A stretch of DNA of 64,000 bases from Sternotherus odoratus (Eukaryota > Chordata > Testudines > Kinosternidae): the NCBI GenBank assembly GCA_032164245.1, contig JAVMKO010000003.1:42224890-42288889 (forward strand). The letters run 5' to 3'. Below, in pieces: positions 56,361-64,000 of the stretch. The position numbers and the translations under genes are program-made. The number at the start of each line of letters is the position of its first letter. Within the stretch, counting starts at the first letter, position 1. The notes beneath the pieces are model-generated. The model was given only the letters and a program-made list of their open reading frames with translations. It did not search any database and was not told the DNA's origin.

Positions 56361-59269
56361 TCTTCTCTAGTAGGTATTTAATCCAAATGATGTCTTTTCA
56401 TCTGCCAATTTTATGTGTTAGTAAGTCTTTAAATAAAATGAAATTATTAGCATTGCAATATCTCCAGCTTCCACCACCCTCACACAAAAATATCTCATAC
56501 AACTAACAAGCACCTGATTCAGTAATCTATTTGTAATGTCTGGATGTAAAAAAAATAAAGTGATTGATCCTTTGGACATTTTTTACCCAACCTTTAATGA
56601 CAGAGCTTTATCTGTGCAGCCACTAAGAACTTCTCCCTCTCTCTCTTCCCTTTACTTTGAAGATATAGTGCAGTCTCTGTGGGCCTGCCTAACCCAAAGC
56701 CCATGAAATCAATAGAAATATTCACATTGACTTTAGACAACTTTGGATCAGGCCCCATATGTTCCAGATTCAGAAAAATAGTTGATATTTAATCAAAACT
56801 AGCATAATGTTTTTAATAATTATCATAATATGTCATTCAAAACAAAAATGTTTGTATAGTGAAGCAATATTCCTTTCCCACACTTATATGAACTATGTTT
56901 GGCCAGATAGTTAACTGAGGAAGTGAAATCTACCACCTTCCGAACCCACCCAACTACAGTCAGTGCTCTGACTTTTGAAAGTTCATGGTCCCTTTTATAA
57001 ATTATTTTGATTTCCACCTTATTCACTGAACTTTGAAATTCTCTGCCATGAAAAACACTACCCCATGTTAGACAGCTGATCTAATGTTGGACTGAGTATT
57101 GCAGCCAGTTGACTATAGCTTCTGATTAGTTAAAAAAAATTGAACATTTCAACTGCCCAGTATACTTTGTATTGGGATATTTTTGGGTTGTTTAAATTAA
57201 ACTTTTCACTGCATGCTTGGGTACAAATTTAGTCCAATCCAGGGAAAATGTAAATGTAAACTTAATGCATAAACTGAAGTTTACTCATTTCTATTGAAAT
57301 CAAACCTAAAAAACAAGATAATATGCGGAAAGCACCACAGCCCGCAGGTAAATAGATTAGACTAATATTCTCTTAAAACATTATTTTGTGCATAGTCAGC
57401 ATTTTTTAATCAAAGAATGTAAACATTATTTTTAAAAAAATATTCCTCTGCCATTTGTCACAAGTGCTAAAGAAAGAGACAAATGATCAGAGTAGACTGT
57501 TGCCAGCCCTGTGCAATGTACTGAACAAATGGCAGCAGAAAAGCTTTACTGTAAAGCATTAGTCAGACCCCTGGTTCTTATAAACTCTGGAAAAACACAA
57601 TTTTTCATGCCGTGACACTGATATACTGTCTTTATTTTTAGATCTTGAGCTGTAACAACAAGCCACAAATGTTAAAAGTGCCCTGCTTGATATTTGGGTG
57701 TCTGCAGGTTTGATTTAGATTACTACTGACACAAGTCAGGCAGTGAAGTAGACCACGGTCAGGTCATCCAGTCAGCTGGCCTCTTTCTCACCTTTGTGCT
57801 CTAAAGAAATATGAACCAATTCGGACAATACTGTATTGTGATGGAAATCATTTCTAATGGACTGTGGTTACAAGATGTTGCAGAATATATACATCATTCA
57901 GCAGCAGTAATACATCTTCTTTCCATATAGCAACAGTGCCCCATTTAGCGAGAATGGTCACATTAATCTTGCTCTGCCGGTACTTCATACATCACATGGC
58001 TGCAATACTGATTTGCTATCAGAAAGTAGCAGAACATTGAAAAGGGGTGTCCGAAAATGACATTAAAATAATTGGATTCTCACTTAGAGAAAAGATCGAA
58101 TGCCAAGGCTCATCCTTTGCATTCAAGTATCTGATGGTTTTTGAAGAAGGATGAGGTTTTATTTCATTTTATTTTATTTTATTCTATTTTATTTTTGAAG
58201 CCAGCCAAGAAAGATAATATGATTGTACAAATTGTGCTAATATAACCAAACTGGCTAGAATTATATCTTTAAAATTCCCAACTAAACTGTTTGCATTGCA
58301 CTTTGATTAGTGTCTAACTTTTGTGCCAAGCAAGGTTGTAAAACTGTCTTTTCTTCAAGTCATTGTGGCATGCTAATGTTAGTAATAAGCAAATACGTGC
58401 CATCTTGTTCACTGAAGAATCATTCTGCGCATGGCTGTCTTCATCAGGATTTATTTCTCCCTCAAATATACAGTCTGATGACACTATCCCACACTATAAA
58501 CCCAGCCTCCTCCCTCTCCACACACACATTAAGTTCTGCAGTTTGGAACAGTAAAACCAACAATTTTTTTCAGCACGATCTGATATCTTGACCTTTATTT
58601 AAAATGAAATTTACATGCAGATTCATGGATGACCTTGATATTTTGGGGTTTCATTTTATTCCCACAGCTCCTGTACAGATTTTTAAACATAACTAATTCA
58701 TTTCCTAGTTATTTTCCAATGGCATTAAACTTTTCTGTAGCTTGAAGTCCTATAAGAAAATCAATTTGCTTAAACTAAAGTTAAAGGCAAACATAAATTA
58801 GACTGAAGAATTGCAATGATGAATCAGAGATTTAAAGCAAACATTGAAAAAAGACTACGATTAATTGTGATGGCTGATTCAGTATGAAATGCAAACATAA
58901 GTTAGGCAACAATATTTTTGCAATCTGAAAGTTCCTCATCAAGTGATAGTCCATATACTTATTCCACAGTTGGTGAACATATGGCTCATGTGCACATATA
59001 GAATTTTCTTGTCAGCAGTATCTGTCAGGACAGTGCATGCACCTTTCTTTTCTCTGTGCACTTCATTAGGATAGGGGGAAAAGAGCTTTTTTTCCCTTCC
59101 TCATCACTAGCACGTCCTCAAGCTTTAAGAACTGCTGATCCCGCAAGGTGGTTGTACCTCTGAACAATGGATGTATGAGGTGTCTGTTTTGCTTCAGTGA
59201 GGGGCATGTGCCAGAATTAAGTGAAATCTACAGGTCCTTCTTGAAGCAGACCCAATGCTGAAGGGAGGC
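56361..59269. other. Largely unique non-coding DNA
   Basis: No gene recognised. A (TTTTA)n-like pentanucleotide tract lies at 58157-58195. 57420-58150 contains no repeat known to me and has an even composition; it is a candidate for conserved non-coding sequence, by inference only. Confidence 0.4.
58157..58195 (+). repeat. (TTTTA)n pentanucleotide repeat
   Basis: About seven imperfect TTTTA units. Confidence 0.85.
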
Positions 59270-59281
59270 TCACCTGAGGGA

Positions 59282-59496
59282 ATAAAATGAGGGAGACTTT
59301 GTAGCACCTTAGAGACTAACCAGTTTATTTCAGCATAAGTTTTCATGGATTATAGCCCACTTCATCAGATGCATGAAGCCCACGAAAGCCCACGAAAGCT
59401 TATGCTGAAATAAACTGGTTAGTCGCTAAGGTGCTACAAAGTCTTCTTCGTTTTATTTATGGATACAGACTAACACAGCTGCTAATCTTAAACCTG
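59282..59496. mobile_element. Fold-back Penelope-like insertion with 12-bp target duplication
   Basis: The exact duplication TCACCTGAGGGA flanks the unit (59270-59281 and 59497-59508). The left arm is the Penelope tail in minus orientation ('gactttgtagcaccttagag...') running through a complete hammerhead-like motif (59341-59368) to ATGCAT. The right arm is the tail in plus orientation from 'gaagcccacgaaag' to 'cagactaacacagctgctaatctt'. At the start of the right arm CCCACGAAAG is tandemly duplicated (59379-59398). Total 215 bp. Confidence 0.88.
59341..59368 (-). ncRNA. Hammerhead-like motif with intact CUGAUGA (candidate)
   Basis: On the minus strand: CTGATGA, an extra A, GTGGG...TCCAT stem halves (wobble and one weak pair), then GAAA. 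This copy and the one at 9416-9443 are the two in the window with both core boxes unchanged. Confidence 0.35.
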
Positions 59497-59509
59497 TCAC
59501 CTGAGGGAG

Positions 59510-60120
59510 ACTATCCTCATGCACCAGACAATGAGACCAGTCTCTGGCCCCGAGATCCATGCACCAGACTCTTTGGGAGATTGGAGACTGTTGAAATCTG
59601 CTCCTGCTTCAGCATCAAAACCTGCTGAAAGATGACTCAGGCCAGCAGCTTCCTTATCCTTGAAACACAGAAAAAATTGGCACAATCCTTTAAGGAGAAG
59701 AGGCAGAGATTGCCTTCCCCAGATTCAATTCTGAGACTGAATAAGATGACCAGGCTGTTAGACTATAAACTTTCCTCAAAACCTAGGAAAACTTCCCTAA
59801 GCTCTGGAGTTGGTACCAGTTGAGTGAATCGTGCCATAATAGAGGCTCCATGTGAATCAAACCTTGCAGTTTTAGCAGCTGCTGTACTGTGGCAATTTGA
59901 GAGAGTGCTGACTAGTGCAGTACTGGGAAGAAGCCTGCTCTGGTACTCGTCTTTCTATTGCCTCTGGCACCCGCTCCAATGCAGTCTGCCTTGCATCTAT
60001 CTGCTGGTGCCTCACTGGGGCCATGCCATCAGAACCAGTGCCCCTACAGCTACTGGAGTGACATTCACCACTGATGTTTCCCAGATTCATGGGCCCAGCA
60101 ATTTCATTTCTCCTACTAAC
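59510..60120. other. GC-richer non-coding block, possibly a decayed retroelement
   Basis: Words such as 'aaaacctaggaaaacttcc' and 'ggtaccagttgagtg' suggest a decayed retroelement gag-like region, but no domain can be shown in any frame. Confidence 0.25.
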
Positions 60121-60129
60121 CAGTCAGGC

Positions 60130-60327
60130 TCCTCCACACCCATAGGGTGAACATGGCCCATGTTCTTTCTTGTCTTCTGACTTGCAGAATTATGATTATC
60201 TGTTCTTTGATGATTATCTTTTCTGTTCATTCCCTCTGGAGCACCTGGCATTAGCCACTGTCAGAAGACAGAATACTGGTCTAGATGGACCTTTGGTCTG
60301 ACCAGTATGGCCGCTTTTATGTTCTTA
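60130..60327 (+). mobile_element. CR1 LINE 3' tail (second subfamily)
   Basis: 'ctggtctagatggacctttggtctgaccagtatggcc' followed by 'ttatgttctta' is the 3' end of a CR1 subfamily different from the TTCTATGA type at 4.4, 17.3 and 37.9 kb. Only the untranslated end is present. Confidence 0.8.
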
Positions 60328-60839
60328 AAAAAACCATCAGACATCCCCATCCAGGTCCCAGAGCTTGGTGATATGAGTCTCATCCTGGGGGATAAGCGAT
60401 GCATACTCATAGTTGATGGCAGAGCGTGATACTGACTCAGGGCTGGTCTACAGTATGACTTTAGGTCGACTTTAGCAGCTTACGTCAACATAAATCTGTA
60501 CCCGTCCTCACACAGCTGCCATTTGTGTCAACTTTAAGGGCCCTAAAATATATTTTTGTACTCCTCCCCAACAAGGGGAGTAGCGCTGAAATCGATGTTT
60601 GTGGGTCGACTGTGGGTTAGTGAGGATGCATGTCAACACTATTGGTCACCGGGAGCTGTCCCACAATGCTCCATTGTGACCGCTCTGGATAGCACTCACG
60701 ATGCTCCATTGTGACCACTCTGGACAGCATTCTCAACTTCCATGCTATGGCCAGGTAGACAGGAAAAGCCCCGGGAACTTTTGAATTTCATTTCCTGTTT
60801 GGCCAGCGTGGCAAAGCTCACCTGCACAGGTCACTCACC

Positions 60840-61842
60840 ATGCAGAGCTCAACAGCACAAGCCACCATGCAGAACTCATTATCACAGGAGACCATGCAGT
60901 CCAACAATCAGAAAAGAGCTCCAGCATGGTCTACACAGGAGGTGTTGGATCTGATCACTATCTGGGGAGAGGAATCCGTGATGGCAGAACTCAGTTCCAA
61001 TAAATGAAATGCCAACATGTTTGGCAGAATCTCCAAGGCTATGCAGGACAGGGGCCACAACAGGGATGGACAACAGTGCCACGTGAAAATTAAGGAGCTG
61101 AGGCAAGCGTTCCAGAAAGCCAAAGAGACAAATGGACGCTCCCAAGCACCGCCGCAGACATGCAGATTCTACAATGAACTGAATCAAATACTGGAGGGGG
61201 GCCCACCACCGTCACACTGCTGTCCGTGGACTCCTCCGATGAGGTACTGTAACAGGATCTTCCTGCTTCCTCCCTTCCTCCAGGCTTCTCCCTGGCCCAA
61301 TAAAGCTCCATGAGGCTTTAGATGTGCAGCACCCGTGTCTTTATTATTTCCAGAGTTGTCCCACCACCAGTGCTCAGCTATTTACAGGTTCATCAGCCTG
61401 TGGGCTCCTTCTAGCCACAAAGTCAGGCCCCAGTCAGCAAACTTCCCCTGACCATTCCCCACATCTTTTGGCCTCCTCCCAGCCTTTATAGTCCTCAGGC
61501 CAGCAGGTGCAGCCAATCCTTAGGCCAGGCATCAGACTTTCCCAGCCCCAATCCATTTCCCCTGATTGGGGCTGGCTGAGCAGGGGCTAATTATGTGCCT
61601 TTTGCACCAGCACCCTGCTACAGGTACTCATGAGGCATGAGGATTCGGATGACAACCAAGGTGATGAGGAAGATGATACCACACTGAAGCAGGCAAGCAG
61701 AGAGACTGTGTTCCCAGACAGCCAGGAACTGTTTATTACCCTGGAGCCAATACCCTTCCAACCCTCCCAAGGTGGTACCCCAAAAGCAGACTCAGCAAAG
61801 GCACCTATGGTGAGTGTACCTTTAGGGATCAGATAAGACATG
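60840..61842 (+). pseudogene. Myb/SANT-like DNA-binding protein gene of a Harbinger element (broken)
   Basis: From the ATG at 60840 the frame encodes a short Gln/Ser-rich lead, then a Myb/SANT-like (trihelix type) domain. Spaced tryptophans appear in APAWSTQEVLDLITIWGEES, then MFGRISKAMQDRGHNRD, QQCHVKIKELRQAFQKAK and CRFYNELNQIL. Such proteins bind transposon ends and help import the transposase. Damage: an in-frame TGA at 61005-61007 (probably CpG decay of an Arg codon), a frameshift near 61200, and a solo LTR inserted at 61248-61622. After the LTR, an acidic stretch (EDSDDNQGDEEDD) and FPDSQELFITLEP follow. The frame then meets a GTGAGT splice-donor-like site at 61810, with a stop soon after. 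Confidence 0.82.
61248..61622 (-). mobile_element. Solo LTR (375 bp) with GGTAC duplications
   Basis: Starts TGTAACAGG and ends CCTGCTACA, inverted with one mismatch. Exact 5-bp duplications GGTAC flank it (61243-61247 and 61623-61627). On the minus strand a TATA box ('gactataaaggctggg') is followed by 'aaataataaagacacggg', a normal polyadenylation signal context, so minus orientation is preferred. An AATAAA on plus (61299-61304) is also present. Because the insertion lies inside a recognisable coding sequence, its borders are certain. Confidence 0.9.
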
Positions 61843-61857
61843 ATTTAAAAGGAAGTG

Positions 61858-62275
61858 TTTATTAATGATTAACTTACCCTGAGGACTTGGAATGCATTCA
61901 TGGCTAGTACAGCTACTGGAAAAGTCTGTTAACATTTTCGGGGATGGAGCTCAAATCCTCCAGGGTCATTTCCATGAAGCAATCCTGCAGATATTGTAGA
62001 ACCCTTTGCAGGAGGTTTCTGGGGAGAGCAGCCTTATTTCGTTCTCCATGGTAGGACACTTTCCCATGCCAGGCCAGCAGCAAGTGATCCGGTATCATAG
62101 CATGACAAAGCATGGCAGCATATGGTCCCAGGGTTTGCTGGCATTCCAGCAACATCCGTTCTTTATCTCTCTGTGTAATCCTCAGCAGAGTGATATTGTT
62201 CATAGTAGCCTGTTTGAAATACGGGACTGTAAGTAAGGGGCCAGTCATTGTGGACATTCCCACTAGGCTGCTCAC
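61858..62275 (-). CDS. Unrecognised antisense frame in the Harbinger element, with AATAAA
   Basis: The minus-strand frame 61913-62275 (120 codons from ATG) contains NNITLLRITQRDKERMLLEC, then AAMLCHAMIPDHLLLAWHGK and LPRNLLQRVLQYLQDCFMEM. It stops at TAG, and AATAAA lies downstream at 61858-61863 on the same strand. The amphipathic, leucine-rich, low-stop composition looks protein-like, not random. I do not recognise a family. It runs against the Myb/SANT gene, so it could be the last exon of a convergent second gene of the element. Alternatively it is chance in a GC-richer stretch. Confidence 0.35.
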
Positions 62276-62416
62276 ACATGTGGCTATAAAGAAATCCTCC
62301 CCACATTATCCCAAGCGGTGTGTGTGTGTTTGTGGGGGTGGGGGGGAGAGGGAAGGGAGAAATCACGCTGGGTGGCTTGTGGTTCGCTAGCAGGGATCCT
62401 CCATGGGGTTGGTACA

Positions 62417-62604
62417 ACTTTTTTTCCCTTCTTTCTGTGTGTATAAATGCATCTTACTTCTGTTCCATTTTATGCATCCGATGAAGTGGGCTATAGTCCA
62501 CGAAAACTTATGCTGAAATAAACTGGTTAGTCTCTAAGGTGCTACAAGTATTCCTCGTTTTCTTTACGGATACAGACTAACACGGCTGCTGTTCTTGAAC
62601 CTGT
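62417..62604 (+). mobile_element. Penelope-like element 3' tail
   Basis: 'tctgtgtgtataaatgcatc' is followed by the hammerhead-like motif (CCGATGA at 62478-62484, stem GTGGG/TCCAC, GAAA at 62502-62505). Next are 'gaaataaactggttagtctc' and 'gatacagactaacacggctg'. It directly abuts the truncated Harbinger element, so it may have inserted into it. Confidence 0.83.
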
Positions 62605-62608
62605 TACT

Positions 62609-62815
62609 ACTGGTAGTAGTTCTACAATTTCATCTCTGAGATGCTTCAGAACTCTTGGATGAATACCATTTGGTCCTGATGACTTATTGCTGTTTACTTC
62701 ATCTTTTTTATTTCTAAATTTTCTTCTATTGATCTATCAATTTGGGACAGTACCTCAGATTTGTCACCAAAAAGAATAATTCTGATAAAGGTTTCTCTGT
62801 TGTAGAAGCATCTGT
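62609..62815 (-). pseudogene. CR1 LINE ORF2 fragment (minus strand)
   Basis: On the minus strand the sequence is the endonuclease-to-RT linker of CR1 ORF2. 'tcatcaggaccaaatggtattcatccaagagt' encodes a degraded GPDGIHPRV motif, the start of the RT region. Upstream is 'ctgtcccaaattgatagatc' (SQIDRSIEE). It is the only CR1 piece on the minus strand here and is unrelated to the 3' ends elsewhere. Confidence 0.72.
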
Positions 62816-64000
62816 GCCTTGTTTTTTTTTTTTTTTTTACCAGGGATGAATAAATGGGTTCAGACATAGTAAATATTTTTGCCCATCACCTGAACAAATT
62901 ACAACCCTTTGTTGAGGCTAGCATTTACTAGCATGTACCAAACCTACTTCCTGGTTCCATACACAACCTTATTCCAGAACTCTCCCTTTTACTTCTTTCC
63001 CCCTACATCTAACTGTTATGATGACCATCCAACAGATTTATTGACAACTTTACACTGTTACGCCCCAGTGCACCACTCACTCTAAATTTACTAGCACTCT
63101 GGGAATTCATTATTACTTCTGCCCAAGACTACACCACATCCCACGCTGGTAAGAATCCCTGGAGTGGGAAATCTTGTGCACAGGAGAATTCCCTATCAGA
63201 GGCAAAATTATGCTCTCTGTGGACCAATTATTAGGGAATTCAGAGTTCCAAATGACTGGCAGTGAGTGGTGCTCTTGAGCTCTGCTGAAACTTCAGACTT
63301 GTTGGGCCCCTATTTTATGTGTGAGGAATGGATAACAGGTGGGAGGAGGACAGGAGGAAAGTCTTACAACCCTCACAGGAGGGGAAGAAAGGGGAAGTTT
63401 CACAGGTTCTGAGATCTGAATTCAGCACATTAGCTATATCCTTTGGGATAAATGAGAAGTTTGGCCGATGTAAACGTCATGTGATGTTTCAGCTAAGAGA
63501 CAATATTTATGGCTGAGTTACAACCCCCAGAAAACATGATTTACATAAGGAAAGTGCTGACACAACACAATGTAACAATAGCAAAGCAAAAAGGATGTTA
63601 TTTATAATATCACTTCAAAGCCAGTTGTTAGTTTTGTTTGCCTATTCATTCAATGAACACATTTTTCATGATAAAAAAAGCTGTCAGCAATGTGGCATTT
63701 GAAAGAGTTATAGACATATTGTACAAAGGCATTTAATACTTCTAATCCCATATCTTGTATTTGATCCCAATTCCTCTTTGATAGCCGACACTGCATTATA
63801 CAGAGATCAGTCAAAGAAATTTCTCTCAAAGGCTTAGTTTCTACTCCCCAAAGAGTGCATTCTTCCCTTGATACATATGCATAATTCCTATTAATGTTAA
63901 TGTGGTATATCTGCACTCATTGTTGGAGAACGTAATTTGAGGCGACTAAATATTTCTGTTCTATACAAATAACAAATCATATCTAATTTTGTCTTATTCA
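62816..64000. other. Non-coding DNA, no recognised feature
   Basis: A 17-bp poly(T) lies at 62822-62838. The minus frame at 63650-63916 and the plus frame at 63328-63516 have no motif. Confidence 0.4.

Larger units (their letters stand above)
60440..62416 (+). mobile_element. Harbinger-type DNA transposon, right-truncated, with nested LTR
   Basis: The left terminus GGGCTGGTCTACAG is of the same type as the small MITEs in this window. Inside lie a Myb/SANT gene (60840-61842) and an antisense frame (61913-62275). The right terminus is absent where a Penelope tail begins near 62417. A solo LTR (61248-61622) sits inside the Myb/SANT gene. No DDE transposase is recognised, so the element was probably mobilised in trans or is a partial copy. 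The name rests on the accompanying Myb/SANT protein, which is standard in Harbinger elements. Confidence 0.7.

Noticed and set aside
2704..60440. CRISPR arrays, operons or bacterial features
   Set aside because: The window is plainly vertebrate; regular repeats here are microsatellites, a minisatellite and transposon palindromes.

Overview
This window looks like vertebrate, non-coding, repeat-rich DNA. It is most likely from a turtle (Testudines). The evidence is AT-rich intergenic or intronic sequence with no recognisable host exon, several CR1 LINE 3' ends carrying the TTCTATGATTCTATGA tail, and Penelope-like retroelement tails ending in 'cagactaacacggct'. It also holds a Harbinger-type element with a Myb/SANT gene, hAT fold-back DNA and tRNA-derived repeats, a combination typical of turtle genomes. 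The species call is recognition from memory, not a database match. Nearly every open reading frame is short and by chance; the few meaningful ones are decayed transposon genes.

Layout. 1-2.4 kb holds no recognised feature. 2.4-4.9 kb has a TIR element with a TTA target duplication, a decayed L2-type LINE and a CR1 3' end. 8.0-9.5 kb is a tRNA-derived dispersed repeat interrupted by a solo LTR that contains a 26-bp minisatellite, followed by a Penelope tail. 12.5-17.6 kb contains two fold-back Penelope insertions with exact 12- and 14-bp target duplications, a second solo LTR (GGCCC duplications), a pyrimidine-rich repeat, a Tigger/pogo-like MITE and a CR1. 19.2-24.7 kb contains a tRNA-like repeat cluster, an LTR-like block and a third fold-back from a second Penelope subfamily. 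28.5-33.0 kb has a hAT MITE, a long CR1 and a 1.64-kb hAT fold-back carrying two inverted copies of the transposase C-terminus. 33.2-34.0 kb is an LTR on the minus strand. 37.9-38.8 kb has CR1 and LTR-like sequence. 42.1-44.5 kb has a Penelope element with a GIY-YIG endonuclease remnant and a hAT MITE with an exact 8-bp duplication. 46.0-47.3 kb, 50.9 kb, 51.9 kb and 54.8-55.8 kb hold further MITEs and Penelope copies. 56.2 kb has a 5S rRNA-derived sequence. 59.3-62.8 kb is a nest: fold-back Penelope, CR1 tail, Harbinger element with a broken Myb/SANT gene split by a third solo LTR, then a Penelope tail and a CR1 ORF2 piece.

The most interesting signal is the Penelope-derived fold-backs. Four small insertions (154-215 bp) each consist of the element's 3' end in inverted orientation. 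Three have perfect target duplications and one has an imperfect duplication. Their inversion junctions cluster around a conserved CUGANGA / stem / GAAA motif that resembles the core of a hammerhead ribozyme and is shared by two Penelope subfamilies. Other points of interest are the hAT long inverted repeat, an antisense ORF with its own AATAAA inside the Harbinger element, and an exact 43-bp duplication 1.3 kb apart with unrelated flanks.
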